Notes: generated by a model from the letters alone, not told the origin. 42,410 bases of DNA from Synergistaceae bacterium (GCA_017449135.1 JAFSKE010000001.1:1-42410); one strand, 5' to 3'. Counted from the stretch's first letter, positions 1-9,859 are shown. Program-made: numbers and translations.

Positions 1-1465
1 TCGGAGCTTTAGTTTTCTTTTCCAAAAGTTTTATGTCATTGCAAGAGCCATTTTCGCCTTCAAAAGTTTCAGGCAGAGGAGCTGAACTGTTATCATCGTT
101 ATTATCTTTTTCATCGTCTTTATCCTGCAAATCTTTTTCAACGAATTTCCAGCCGTCATTAAGAATTTGCCGACCTGAAGCAGTGAATAATTCGCCGTCA
201 ATATCAGCGTTAATGTTGACTTGCAAAAATTCAAAATCCGGCATGAAGAACGAAATATAACGCTTTGCGACAAGTTCAAAAACTAAAGCCTCGTCTTTTT
301 CAAGTTGCTTTGAGATTTTGCAAGAAGCAGACGGAATAATAGCGTGATGTTCCTCAACTTTTTTAGAGTTGAATACAGGAGTCTTGCGTTTTTTATCAAC
401 AGTTTGAGGGATTTTTGCAGGAGATAATTTTTCGATGACAGCAAAAACTTTTTCAGCCTCGTCCTGATGAGCGTCAGGCAGAAATTCACAGTCCGAACGC
501 GGATAAGTTAGAATGCCTTGTTCGTATAATTTTTGACAAATTTCCAGAGTTTTAGCAGGAGACAAATCAAATTTTTTCGATGCAATCATTTGCAATTTCG
601 GAAGCGACAAACCAACTGGAGGCTTGGAAGATTGTTTTTTGCTCTCATATTTCGTGATATTTGCGGGCTTCCCTTTAAGCCTTGAGATAAGATTTTCAGC
701 AATAGATTTATCGACAAGGCGTTTTTCTTCGTCAAGACCTTGCTGTTTGTCATTAGGTTTTCATGTAGCATTGAACGAGCCGTCTTTAACTTGAATATTT
801 GCCTTAATAGCCCAGAAAGGTTTAGGCACGAATGCTTCAATAGCTTCATCACGTCTTACAACAAGAGCAGTAACGGGAGTTTTTACCCTCCCGATTCTGA
901 GAGGTTTTCCATTATAACCATTTTTTTCAGCAAGTTTCGTGTAAAGTCGTGTTAAATTCATGCCATGCAACCAATCAGCTCGACTACGTGCAAGAGCTGC
1001 ATCGCGGTCGCCGTGAAAATCTGAATCAGGTTTGAGGTTGTCGAGAGCTTTTTTTACGGCTTCAGGGTTAGTGTCGCTGATGAGGATTCGCAGAATTTCC
1101 CCTTTATAACCACAGAAATCAAGAATTTCATCAATTAGCAACTGCCCTTCTCTGTCGCAATCGCCAGCATTAACGACAACATCAGCTTTTTTGAGTAACT
1201 TTTTGAGATTGTCGAATAAGTCCTTGCTTTCTTTTTTGACAAGCATTTTCCAGACTTCAGGAAAAATCGGGAGGTCGGCAATATTCCAACGTTTATATTT
1301 TTCGTCATAAAATTCGGGCATAGCCTGTTCAAGTAAATGACCTGCTGCCCACGCGACAATATCATCACCCGCCTGAATATAAAGTTTATTATTTCCCTGC
1401 GGTTTCGACAGAACAGCGGCAATAGAACGAGCGAGACTTGGTTTTTCAGCAATAAATAATCGCAT
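1..1465 (-). pseudogene. topB: DNA topoisomerase III (TopB/TraE type) interrupted by an in-frame TGA; runs off the window edge
   Basis: Type IA topoisomerase that would decatenate or relax single-stranded DNA, common in Trb-type elements. I chose ATG at 1465 (protein MRLFIAEKPS) because GAAAGG lies about 10 nt upstream; the open frame extends to a TTG at 1483. The first 234 codons give the TOPRIM domain (MRLFIAEKPSLA, then the acidic NAGDCDREGQLL motif). A TGA stop lies at 763-761. The same frame then stays open, without another stop, to base 1 and encodes the rest of the enzyme, including the active-site Tyr in LTYPRSD (Tyr codon 505-503) and the later EEHHAIIP motif. By recalled alignment to E. 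coli TopB (FTAIWQPS), the TGA sits at a conserved Trp (SFNAT-stop-KPND). It is last in the trb operon, 20 bases after trbI. As it stands it is a nonsense allele, unless read through or a base error. Confidence 0.85.
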
Positions 1466-1485
1466 AAAATTCAATCCTTTCAAAA

Positions 1486-2709
1486 TTAATTACGCCAAAC
1501 ACGAGGAAAAATAATGTCGTGTTGAACGAAAATCATGAATCTGTAACCGGGCTTAATCTTAATGGTAGGCTGCCTGTCAGATTCCTTTTTTATAATTTGG
1601 GTCATAGCTTCAGCAACGGCAGTAGCTGCATTTTCAGCGAGAATGGAACGCGGGTCGTCAGTATCTCGTCTATTATTGTCGGTAGGAGCAGCAATTTCAA
1701 CGCCAGCACCCAACAAAGAAACAAGCAAAGCAGAAGAAATAATAGACCCCCAATGACGATTAATCTGACCTTTGAATCCAGAATAACCAGACTGATCCGC
1801 ACCTTTTAAGTTATCGAGAACGAGACTTGAGCCGTCAGGGAAAATTAATCTGCTCCACATGACGAGAACCCTGCTTTGACCGTAAGAAATTTGATTATCA
1901 TAAGTGCCTATAAGTCTTGAGCCACGCGGAATTAACAGGTAACGCCCAGTAGCAGTGTCCCAAACATTTTCAGAGACCTGAGCAATCATATTGCCGGGTA
2001 AATCTGAATTAAGGCCGGAAATTAAAACACATGACAATATCGTCCCCGATTTCAATTCAAGAATGCTTTGCGGAGAATTAACGGAGTGCTTTGAATATTC
2101 TTCGGGTACAGCCTGCTTAGTAAAATTATCCTTTCTGTTCCAGCCGTTAGGGTCGGACTGAAGCGACGAATTTTGAGTAGGCATAAAAGGCATTCCATTT
2201 ATGGACTGTGCGGTATTAACAGGAGCATTTGACAAAAGTCTTGAAACTTCTGCTATCGTGTCGGAATTATTACCGTTCTGAGAATTTCCGCTATTGTGTG
2301 TCTGTTCTCTGAAAGCCTGAATTGTTGTAGGAGAATTAGCGGCTAAAAGCCGTTGCACCTGATTTTGTTTTCTGATGTCAGAAACTTTAGGTACAGGAAT
2401 GTAAGCCGGACGCACTCTTTGCGGCTGAGGAGCGGGAGCAGGTTCAGGAATTTTTACAGGTTCAGGCTCAGGAGGTTTGGGACGAGGCGGAGCAATGGAC
2501 TGTGCACCTCTTGAAGCCTCGAAAAGGTTGACAGGAGCATTACTGCCGTTTAATCCGTTTTCTGAAGTAAGTATCGACATTGCAACGAGTGTGAAAATAA
2601 TTCCAGCACCAATGAAGACAAACAAGGCAATGCGTTTTGAAGCTGATTTCCCCTGTTTAACTTTTTGCTGTGCTGAAGGCTCGAAACGGTCAGGACTATC
2701 TGAACTCAT
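1486..2709 (-). CDS. trbI: TrbI, VirB10-like scaffold protein of the conjugative channel
   Basis: VirB10-family protein that spans inner membrane, periplasm and outer-membrane core and couples ATP use to channel opening. The protein is about 407 aa: a cytoplasmic N-terminus, one membrane segment near residues 25-45 (IALFVFIGAGIIFTLVAMSI), a long Pro-rich periplasmic stretch around residues 80-110, then the C-terminal VirB10 beta-barrel domain with LIPRGSRLIGTYD and the conserved LDNLKGADQSGYSG region. The open frame reaches a GTG at 2721, but ATG at 2709 has GGTGAG about 8 nt upstream and is preferred. The trbG stop at 2720-2718 lies just before that start, so the two are translationally coupled. 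Family assignment is firm from motifs and gene order. Confidence 0.93.
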   Translation of the reverse strand: MSSDSPDRFEPSAQQKVKQGKSASKRIALFVFIGAGIIFTLVAMSILTSENGLNGSNAPVNLFEASRGAQSIAPPRPKPPEPEPVKIPEPAPAPQPQRVRPAYIPVPKVSDIRKQNQVQRLLAANSPTTIQAFREQTHNSGNSQNGNNSDTIAEVSRLLSNAPVNTAQSINGMPFMPTQNSSLQSDPNGWNRKDNFTKQAVPEEYSKHSVNSPQSILELKSGTILSCVLISGLNSDLPGNMIAQVSENVWDTATGRYLLIPRGSRLIGTYDNQISYGQSRVLVMWSRLIFPDGSSLVLDNLKGADQSGYSGFKGQINRHWGSIISSALLVSLLGAGVEIAAPTDNNRRDTDDPRSILAENAATAVAEAMTQIIKKESDRQPTIKIKPGYRFMIFVQHDIIFPRVWRN

Positions 2710-2717
2710 TTTGAATC

Positions 2718-3791
2718 TCACCTTTCAGATTTTTTCGTTGTTGATATTCTGCTTTCCCGAATATTTGTGTCTGTAAGTTTTTCATCACGAACTATAGCAA
2801 TCCTTTTATTTCCGATTTTGAGATAAGCTCTGTCAAATAAACGGTCAACGATGTAATAACGACCTTTCACACGGTAATTTGAGAGAGTTTCTTTCTTGTC
2901 GAGATAAATATAAAATGCCGGCGTTTCGCTAAATTTCAAAGGCATACGAATATAAGTTTTATTGCCGTCATCGAAAACTGCGTCAGGTTTCCAATCAACT
3001 CTATTTTTATCAATGATTGTGTAACGAGTGTAGAGATTATCAAAATTCACGCCGTCTGTGCCAAGCTGTAATTCATCTTCGAGAGCCTTGTTAGAATTAT
3101 TCTGCTGACTTTTAACAAAAATTGAAGTCAAATCATTCATCTGATATGAAAAGGCAACCCCGCGAATGTACTGCGAATTTTCAGTAGCAGTGAAATCAAG
3201 ATTGTAAGTTCTCTTATCAGTATGAACGAGTAAATTCGTAGAAATTCCGGGTTGAGAAGGCTTAACAACAATGTGAGAGACAGCGAGGCCGTTTTTCATG
3301 GATTGGGACGGAGTGAAAATCCAGCGCACGGTGTCTCCCGCATGAATGCCCATAATTGATTCACCGGGTTCAAGAGCAACATCGGTCATTCTCATGGGGC
3401 GGCATGTAATTATCGGTATGACTTCACCGTAAGGGTAAATGACATAACCCTGTTCACCGATGAACGGATTAGTCGCGGCTCTTGCGTCATCGAAATTTTT
3501 TCTCATTTCAAAAACGAGTTTGTCGTAACGGCGGAGTTTTATTTCTCTGTCAAGTTTTTCCCATAGCTGAATCCTTGCAGTTTCTTCGGCAGCTTCCTGT
3601 AATGCTTTGTATTGAGCTTCGGCAGCTTGAATTTCAGCTAATTCATTTTGAGACGAAGAATTATTTTCGTACAGAGGAACTTCAGACGGAAGAATAATCT
3701 CACCCGTTTCCATGTTGTAACCTGGAGTAACGGCAAAAGCTGAATTTGTAAAGAAAATTATGAAAGACATAACAAAAATTTTTTTGAACAT
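2718..3791 (-). CDS. trbG: TrbG, VirB9-like outer-membrane core component
   Basis: Periplasmic or outer-membrane partner of TrbI in the transfer channel. The start at 3791 (MFKKIFVMSFIIFFT) follows GAGGTG by 7 nt and gives a clear Sec signal peptide ending at about SAFA. The open frame extends to a GTG at 3800, but that lies inside the SD. The 357-aa protein has an N-terminal coiled stretch rich in Glu, Ala and Lys (about residues 45-100), then a VirB9 domain with IITCRPMRMTDVALEPGE and a C-terminal lobe with the DGNKTYIRMP and FYIYLDKKE patterns typical of TrbG/VirB9. It ends in TGA, which shows that TGA is a working stop in this operon. Confidence 0.92.
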   Translation of the reverse strand: MFKKIFVMSFIIFFTNSAFAVTPGYNMETGEIILPSEVPLYENNSSSQNELAEIQAAEAQYKALQEAAEETARIQLWEKLDREIKLRRYDKLVFEMRKNFDDARAATNPFIGEQGYVIYPYGEVIPIITCRPMRMTDVALEPGESIMGIHAGDTVRWIFTPSQSMKNGLAVSHIVVKPSQPGISTNLLVHTDKRTYNLDFTATENSQYIRGVAFSYQMNDLTSIFVKSQQNNSNKALEDELQLGTDGVNFDNLYTRYTIIDKNRVDWKPDAVFDDGNKTYIRMPLKFSETPAFYIYLDKKETLSNYRVKGRYYIVDRLFDRAYLKIGNKRIAIVRDEKLTDTNIRESRISTTKKSER

Positions 3792-3807
3792 GATAAACAC
3801 CTCGAAA

Positions 3808-4503
3808 TTAAGATTGTGGAACTGTTATGTTAATATCTTGAGCCATATTGATTTCAGTGATGAAGATACCGAGCGGATTTTTTAGGACTTCTTCAAGTTC
3901 TCGGACGGGAGAAATTGCGACAGATACAATCGCTCTCCAGTCGGTACGTTCAATAATTGAACCTTGATCCATTTTTTCCTCTGTCCATAAGACTTGCCAA
4001 GATTTATCATCACTGCCTGAACGAACGATAGAACGAATTTCAACCTGAACGGTGAGTTCGTGTTTGTCCTGAGTAGCGATAAATGGATTATGTTCTTTAT
4101 AGTACTGAGAGACGACAGTTTCAGCGGGACTATTTTTAGCAAGGTAAGAATAAACATCGTTGACCATGCGCCGCTGTGAGGACATGTCAGTAATAACGGT
4201 TTTGAAATTCACGAAAAATCCGCCGAGAGCTGCAATAACAACTCTTGTGTCAGCAATCGAACCTTCACGAGCGGATTTTATGGTAACTGCGTAACCCTGT
4301 TTATCGACTTGAACAATATAAGGGACTACTTTATTTTGACTTGTCAGCCACATCATAGTAGCCCCGAAAGCCAGACAGAGCAGTAGCATTAACATTGAAA
4401 TTTGTCGCCAATGCGCTGCGTCCTTTACAGCCGAACCGTAACGATCGCTGTATTCTTTACGAGCTGATAAATAAGGATTTTCAAGAGAATTATTATCGGG
4501 CAA
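3808..4503 (-). CDS. trbF: TrbF, VirB8-like inner-membrane assembly protein
   Basis: VirB8 family: a bitopic inner-membrane protein whose periplasmic NTF2-like domain nucleates channel assembly. It has 231 aa, a short cytoplasmic N-terminus, one membrane helix at about residues 35-55 (MLMLLLCLAFGATMMW), then a periplasmic domain with PYIVQVDKQGYAVTI. The TTG start at 4503 has AAGGAG 8 nt upstream and leaves a short gap after trbL. It is one of at least six TTG starts I infer in this window. Position between trbL and trbG matches RP4-type order. Confidence 0.9.
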   Translation of the reverse strand: MPDNNSLENPYLSARKEYSDRYGSAVKDAAHWRQISMLMLLLCLAFGATMMWLTSQNKVVPYIVQVDKQGYAVTIKSAREGSIADTRVVIAALGGFFVNFKTVITDMSSQRRMVNDVYSYLAKNSPAETVVSQYYKEHNPFIATQDKHELTVQVEIRSIVRSGSDDKSWQVLWTEEKMDQGSIIERTDWRAIVSVAISPVRELEEVLKNPLGIFITEINMAQDINITVPQS

Positions 4504-4508
4504 TTAGA

Positions 4509-5804
4509 TTAACTCCTTTCATTATTAAGACGTTCAAATAAACTTTCAGCGGAATTAGGATTTTCATTTTTAGGAGCAGGACGCATTTCAGGAATGTCAT
4601 TGTTGTGAAGATAACGAGTAGCCCTGTCAGAATTAGAGCCGAACACGGTACTTGCTGCAACGTAATTAAGCATATTTCCGCCTTTGTGAGCGTCCATGAG
4701 ATTATTTACGACTGGAATATGAGAGGAGACATGTTCAACAGCTCCGTTGAGTCCACCTTCTTTTGCGGCATCATAAGTATTTGCAATTACTCTAAACGTT
4801 GAAGTTTGAGCGTTACGGAGACTTTCAACAACAGTTTTTCCAGCACCGAGTAAACCGCCCGAACGACCACCGCCGGGATTCTTTTCACCGATAGCACCAT
4901 GAGCAAGAGTTGAAGCAGAAGATGTGAATAATTCATGACCGAATGAGAGAGCTGCACCGCTAACGACAGATTGAGCCATTGACGGAACAATGCGAGCCGC
5001 CATGAAAATGCAAATAGTACCGCCGAGAATTTGTCCCGCCGCAGTAATTAGGGTAGCCATGTCAGTAGCCGCTCCGAAAGTTGCTTCCCAGTCGATTAAC
5101 AAAGCATTAGCAAGAGCGTACACAATCATAATCATGAGAAGTTTTACGCCAATGGATACGGAATATCGTAGATAACTCAGGGCAATATCGCGAGTGTACT
5201 CGAAACCGCCGAAGCCGATTAAAATAGCTCCACCGCAAATAACTAAGTTCATTTCGATTAAAGCAACGGCCATAGTTCCAGCGAGCATTGCAACGACGAC
5301 GAGAATAACAATTCCGATAAGCATAATTCCAATGAAATCACCCCAACCAGCGTCCCAGCCTCGTTCAACCATAGTGCCGTAAAGTCGAATACCTGCGACG
5401 AGCAAATCATCAGGAGCAACTTCCTGCCCCGCGATGGATTTTCCAGCTTCCATGAAGGAATTAACAATTAACTTCGGAAGAAATGAAGCAACACCGGAAC
5501 TCGACATAATCCAGAAAAACACGCCGACATAGATAATCCATTTTGCAACATGAGCAGCAACTGATCCTATATTACTTTCACCGCTTAAAATCATTTTTCC
5601 CAGACCTAAGGCAAGAGACAGGGTAGCTAAAGCAACGAATAAAGACCGAGCGTAACCGAGTAATTTATCGCCAATGCCTGAAGTAAAATTTTCGACAAAT
5701 TCGAGGGTAGCATTAGTTCCGGGAGTAGCTGCGAAACTTTCAGAAACGTAAAGACTAATTAATGCCAAAGAAAGAAGGAGGATAAAAAATTTTTTCTTTT
5801 TCAT
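4509..5804 (-). CDS. trbL: TrbL, VirB6-like polytopic membrane protein
   Basis: VirB6/TrbL family inner-membrane channel subunit. The 431-aa protein starts with a likely signal peptide (FILLLSLALISLYVSESFA), followed by about six hydrophobic segments between residues 45 and 280, including a very hydrophobic pair around IGIMLIGIVILVVVAMLAGT. The Gly-rich segment GEKNPGGGRSGGLLGAG marks the start of a cytoplasmic or periplasmic tail without membrane helices (about residues 305-431). The start has GAGG about 8 nt upstream and lies 13 bases after the preceding trbJ stop. Confidence 0.9.
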   Translation of the reverse strand: MKKKKFFILLLSLALISLYVSESFAATPGTNATLEFVENFTSGIGDKLLGYARSLFVALATLSLALGLGKMILSGESNIGSVAAHVAKWIIYVGVFFWIMSSSGVASFLPKLIVNSFMEAGKSIAGQEVAPDDLLVAGIRLYGTMVERGWDAGWGDFIGIMLIGIVILVVVAMLAGTMAVALIEMNLVICGGAILIGFGGFEYTRDIALSYLRYSVSIGVKLLMIMIVYALANALLIDWEATFGAATDMATLITAAGQILGGTICIFMAARIVPSMAQSVVSGAALSFGHELFTSSASTLAHGAIGEKNPGGGRSGGLLGAGKTVVESLRNAQTSTFRVIANTYDAAKEGGLNGAVEHVSSHIPVVNNLMDAHKGGNMLNYVAASTVFGSNSDRATRYLHNNDIPEMRPAPKNENPNSAESLFERLNNERS

Positions 5805-5817
5805 AATTCAGTCCTCA

Positions 5818-6543
5818 TTATTTGAAACCCGGAGTAAAAGTTTGACCGGGAATTTGTAAATTTTTTAGTGATTTATAAGCCTCAAGAATGCTTTGCTCTT
5901 TCTGTTCTCGTTCATCAATTTCATCACGTTCGGATTCAAGAAAAGTAGTCATGAAGCCTTGAAGCGTCTGTTCATTACGTGCAATCATGGAACTTGTGTG
6001 ATCCAGTAATGCCCCTAAAGCCTGTAAAGCCTGAACTTGACCTTCTGAATTAGATAAAGCGGTTAAAAGTTTTTCACGAGTTTTTTCGTCATTCTTGAAA
6101 TCTTTAGCAGTAATATTGAGAGACTTCAAATAAGCCTCAAAAGTCTGCTTTAACTGTTTGTCGCGTTTTTCATTTCGTTCTTTGAGGTCATCAATTTTCA
6201 ACCCTGCTTGCCAGTCAGGGTGTCGAGTTTTTAGCATATTTTCAATATCATCTGTGAAATGAGTAATGCTTTCAACTTGCTGAAGAATATTCCTAACTTG
6301 AGAAAAATTTTCTGAAAGAAGTTCTTTCATGCCGTTAATTTCACTAATGACGGATTGCGGAAGTTGAGCCAACATTTTAAGTTGATTTAACTGCATTTCA
6401 AGAGTGTTGAGCCATTCAGCGACAGCTTTAACTTTGACAGTAATTTGAGTAGTTTCCTGAGCGATTAAACACAATGCAGGTGAAGCCGATAAAATAATCA
6501 AAACTATCGCCGAAAATCCCCGAATAAATTTTTTCCTGAACAT
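5818..6543 (-). CDS. trbJ: TrbJ-like protein, second paralog (VirB5-like)
   Basis: TrbJ/VirB5-type periplasmic protein thought to be a minor pilus or mating-contact component. The start at 6543 (MFRKKFIRGFSAIVL) has GAGGTG 7 nt upstream; a GTG at 6552 also lies in frame. The 241-aa protein has a signal peptide ending near SPALC, then a long alpha-helical coiled-coil body. The C-terminal residues GQTFTPGFK are identical to those of the gene just upstream, and both share the pattern LN(I/M)TAK(D/N)F. This indicates a tandem duplication followed by divergence. It lies between the first trbJ and trbL. Confidence 0.85.
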   Translation of the reverse strand: MFRKKFIRGFSAIVLIILSASPALCLIAQETTQITVKVKAVAEWLNTLEMQLNQLKMLAQLPQSVISEINGMKELLSENFSQVRNILQQVESITHFTDDIENMLKTRHPDWQAGLKIDDLKERNEKRDKQLKQTFEAYLKSLNITAKDFKNDEKTREKLLTALSNSEGQVQALQALGALLDHTSSMIARNEQTLQGFMTTFLESERDEIDEREQKEQSILEAYKSLKNLQIPGQTFTPGFK

Positions 6544-6558
6544 ATTTATCACCTCAAA

Positions 6559-7290
6559 TTATTTGAATCCCGGAGTAAAAGTTTGTCCTGAGCGTTCAGT
6601 TTGAACGGCATTTTTGCCCATTTCGACAACATTTTTTTGAGAAAGTTTTTTACGCTGTTTTTTAGCCTGTTGACGTGTGATATAACTTTCCATGAAGCCG
6701 CTTAGTTCCTGATTATTTCTGTCAAGTAAGAATGACGCATGATTAACGATAGCTCCGATAATCTGAATAGCTTTAGTCTGACCTGAATCGGAATCAGTTT
6801 CGTTCAAAGTTTCAATCATTTTGTCTCTAATTTCCTGCTCATTGTCAAAATTTTTAGCGGTCATGTTGAGGACTTTCATATAACCTTCTTCAACTTTTCG
6901 CCAGTCGTTATTTAGGCGTTTACCTTCCGAAATAGCAGACATAATGCCCTCGTAATCATCAGGAAAATGTTGTTTGAAAGCCGAACCAAAATTAGAAATA
7001 TCGGACGTGAGACTTTTAGAGTTTTGTAAAACGGATTGAGCCTCAGTGAAAATTTGCATAATCTGACCGTTACCCAACTGTAAAAGGCGTGATTTTAGGG
7101 AGTTGAGCATCGCTAAATGTTGTTTAAGCATGGTGAGCTGTTCAGTAACCTCGTGAATGTCAGCTGCGAGTTTATCTAATTGCGTTTCTTCCTGAACAGG
7201 AAAACCCTCAACCCATAGCCACCAAGCATTAGCTGGGACGGAGAAGAGTACATGTGCAATAAGAAAAAACATTCTAAGAAACTTTTTCAT
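6559..7290 (-). CDS. trbJ: TrbJ-like protein, first paralog (VirB5-like)
   Basis: First of two adjacent TrbJ-type genes. The start at 7290 (MKKFLRMFFLIAHVLF) is preferred because it gives a signal peptide ending at PANA; a GGAG lies about 11 nt upstream. The start lies inside the 3' end of trbE (17-base overlap). The mature protein begins with the Trp-rich WWLWVEGFPVQEET, then helical repeats, a central NMTAKNFDNEQEIRDKM segment and the terminal GQTFTPGFK. Length (243 aa) is close to the neighbouring copy and to RP4 TrbJ. Function is by family and context. Confidence 0.85.
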   Translation of the reverse strand: MKKFLRMFFLIAHVLFSVPANAWWLWVEGFPVQEETQLDKLAADIHEVTEQLTMLKQHLAMLNSLKSRLLQLGNGQIMQIFTEAQSVLQNSKSLTSDISNFGSAFKQHFPDDYEGIMSAISEGKRLNNDWRKVEEGYMKVLNMTAKNFDNEQEIRDKMIETLNETDSDSGQTKAIQIIGAIVNHASFLLDRNNQELSGFMESYITRQQAKKQRKKLSQKNVVEMGKNAVQTERSGQTFTPGFK

Positions 7291-9790
7291 TGAATTTATT
7301 TCTCCAATTTTTGCGGAAAATCTGAGATTCAAAAGATCGGTCAAGTTGTTTCCAAGCGTCAGCCCAATCCTGTAAATCACGTTCTGAAAGCCATTGAATT
7401 GGCCATTCCCTACCGTATTTTTCTTTAAGTTCCCGAACTCTTGTTAAATCTTCAGCACCACTTGCACCGACGAAGGATAAAGCGACAGGGCCTAAACCGA
7501 GACTAAATAATCTGCGGCCTTTAGGTGAAATAATGTAATATTCGCGTTTTCGAGTCATGTGCGAAATTAAATTTACTTGACGTTCATTAAGCTGTAAAAA
7601 ATCCCGATAAAATTCGCCGATTTTGCTTCCTTTAGCATCAGGATTAGCGAGAAGAATTTTTGTCGGGCAACTCTCAAAAACAGCGTCCCGAATAGTACTA
7701 TTCACAACGTCAGCAATAGATTGAGTAGCAAGAACGACAGCACAATTCAACTTTCTGAAAGTCTTTAGCCAACCTCTTATTTTTTCGGAGAATAATTTAT
7801 CGCGCATTGCAGTCCAAGCCTCATCGACAACGAGCAAAGACGGCGCACCTTTTAATCTCCGTTGAATTTGAAAAAATAAATAAGTTAGAACAGCGGGAGC
7901 AATTTTTTCACGTTCTAAAAGTGAGGCGATTTCAAAAACATTGAAAGCGGCATAATTTATATCGTCATGGTCTCCGTCAAGTAAATAACCTCCGTTCTGA
8001 TTGAGACTGTAAAATCCCAAAGCGGCTTTCATATCCTCGTCCTGAACAGAAGTAATATATTCAGTTAATGTGCGTTCGGCGGCACAAGTAGTACTTGCGG
8101 CAAGATTTTTCAAAGCGTCATTCAATAAAATTCGTCTTGCGGGAGTAACAAGACCGGGAGCAACCATTTCAATTAACATTTCGAGCCATTCAGCAGCCCA
8201 GCTCATAACTTCAGGATCGTCAATTTGAGCGAGAGGACAAAGGTTTATGTCGTTAGCTGCCTGTCCTAAATCGTAAAATACAGAATCATCGAGAGCCTGA
8301 CAAAGGGGATAAATAGATTTGCCGTTGTCGAAGAAAAAAATTTGTCCTTTATCATAACGCTGAAATTGAGCGGCAATAGTTGCAAGCAAAGTAGATTTTC
8401 CCGAACCTGTAGGTCCTAAAATCAAAGTATGGCCGACATCACCACTATGAAGGTTAAGCGAGAACGGAGTACTACCAGCAGTAGCAGCTTGAAGGAGGGC
8501 AGGAGAATTAGGCGGATAAAATGGACACGGGCAAAATTTATCGCCGATCCAGTCATTAGAAAGTGGAACAATATCAGCGAAATTGAAACTTGTAATAAGC
8601 GGCTTGCGAACATTTTCTTTTCCATGACCGGGCAAAGAACCTAAAAACGCTTCAAGATTGTTAATGCTTTCAATTCTTGCGTTACAGCCAGCGCGTTCAA
8701 AAACTTTTACGACTTCGTGAGCTGCCTCCTCCAAAAATTGAGGATTAGAATGACGCAAAATAACGGTGGAGGTGTGATTGCCGAAAGCAACTTCGCCTGA
8801 ATGAGCATCTTGCAGTGCGTTGTCCAAATCCTCAACCATAGCAACAGCGTCCTGATTAACTCTGTTAGTTTGAACTCCTGTAATTTGAGAGAAAAGACTG
8901 CGAATTTTTTGCGCCCATTGTCTTCGTTTAGTCTCAATCTGTCCTAAAGCCTCGCGCATGTCAGTCAAAATAAATCTGTTAGACCACCTGAAAGAAATTG
9001 GAAGTGCTTGCAGATCAGATAAAATTGACGGAAAAGTCCCAGCCGGATAATTCACGAGAGAAACGCATTGAACGAACTCGTTATTATATTCAAGATTTTT
9101 TCCGTTAATGCAGTCTTTAGCGAGGGTGCAATCTAAATAATACGGAAAAGCCGGAAGTCTTACGGAGTGCCAGTTGCCATTTACACAGGCATTTACGACT
9201 TCAAGTAATTCCGAAGTTCCTGAATATGGATCGGGAACATTATCGGGGTGAAAAGTCATACGCTGAACTTTCATAATGAGACTTAAAGAATCTTTCAAAC
9301 CACGTATAACTTCCTCGAAACGTTCGAGCTGTTTTTCGACGACAATATCTTCGTTTTCATTATCCGAGCCGAAGAGAAATTTTTTAATGCGTTGTAATAG
9401 CGGACTTTTCTCAAATGTTGGCGGAACATATGTAATAAAAATTGCCTGAATAGATTCAAAATGCCCCTGCTCCTGTTTGAACTGTGCAAAACGTTCCATA
9501 TCAATGAGTTTTGTTGTAGTTTCGTGAAAATTTCCGTCAGGGTAATTGTGAGCTTCACGCCTGAAGAACTCAAAGTGAATGCAGTAACGGACATCAAGCT
9601 GATTAATAGCCCTTGCCATCATTTCGCTTAAATGTTCCAATTCCTGGACAGTAGAACTTTCGAGGTCAGGGCCAGTGAGCCAAAAGCCAGCAAGAAAACC
9701 GCCGTTTTTCAGTCCCAAGACTTCAGGAGCGACCATGTGAGAAAAGTTTAGTAATTCAGCGAAACCGTCATTTTCTGAAAAATTAGCCAA
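7274..9790 (-). CDS. trbE: TrbE, VirB4-family conjugation ATPase
   Basis: Large hexameric ATPase that powers pilus biogenesis and substrate transfer at the cytoplasmic base of the channel. The 838-aa protein has an N-terminal CagE/TrbE/VirB domain, a Walker A GPTGSGKST at about residues 457-465 and a Walker B LLVVDEAWTAM near residue 655, followed by the LATQSIADV sensor. Length and motif order match VirB4/TrbE. Start is TTG at 9790 with AAAGGAG about 9 nt upstream; the open frame begins MANFSENDG when translated as Met. Its 3' end overlaps the first trbJ. Confidence 0.95.
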   Translation of the reverse strand: MANFSENDGFAELLNFSHMVAPEVLGLKNGGFLAGFWLTGPDLESSTVQELEHLSEMMARAINQLDVRYCIHFEFFRREAHNYPDGNFHETTTKLIDMERFAQFKQEQGHFESIQAIFITYVPPTFEKSPLLQRIKKFLFGSDNENEDIVVEKQLERFEEVIRGLKDSLSLIMKVQRMTFHPDNVPDPYSGTSELLEVVNACVNGNWHSVRLPAFPYYLDCTLAKDCINGKNLEYNNEFVQCVSLVNYPAGTFPSILSDLQALPISFRWSNRFILTDMREALGQIETKRRQWAQKIRSLFSQITGVQTNRVNQDAVAMVEDLDNALQDAHSGEVAFGNHTSTVILRHSNPQFLEEAAHEVVKVFERAGCNARIESINNLEAFLGSLPGHGKENVRKPLITSFNFADIVPLSNDWIGDKFCPCPFYPPNSPALLQAATAGSTPFSLNLHSGDVGHTLILGPTGSGKSTLLATIAAQFQRYDKGQIFFFDNGKSIYPLCQALDDSVFYDLGQAANDINLCPLAQIDDPEVMSWAAEWLEMLIEMVAPGLVTPARRILLNDALKNLAASTTCAAERTLTEYITSVQDEDMKAALGFYSLNQNGGYLLDGDHDDINYAAFNVFEIASLLEREKIAPAVLTYLFFQIQRRLKGAPSLLVVDEAWTAMRDKLFSEKIRGWLKTFRKLNCAVVLATQSIADVVNSTIRDAVFESCPTKILLANPDAKGSKIGEFYRDFLQLNERQVNLISHMTRKREYYIISPKGRRLFSLGLGPVALSFVGASGAEDLTRVRELKEKYGREWPIQWLSERDLQDWADAWKQLDRSFESQIFRKNWRNKFNEKVS

Positions 9791-9859
9791 AGAATAAATC
9801 TCCTTTCAAACAAAAGAGAAGTGCGGCTGAAAGCGAACAACCGCACGATTTCAGAGCGT

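Noticed and set aside
761..763. Use of genetic code 4 (TGA = Trp) in this organism
   Set aside because: TGA ends trbG, trbD, trbC, trbB, the traK-like gene, traJ, tnpA and others, often in overlap with the next start. TGG is used for Trp throughout. A single internal TGA does not support recoding.
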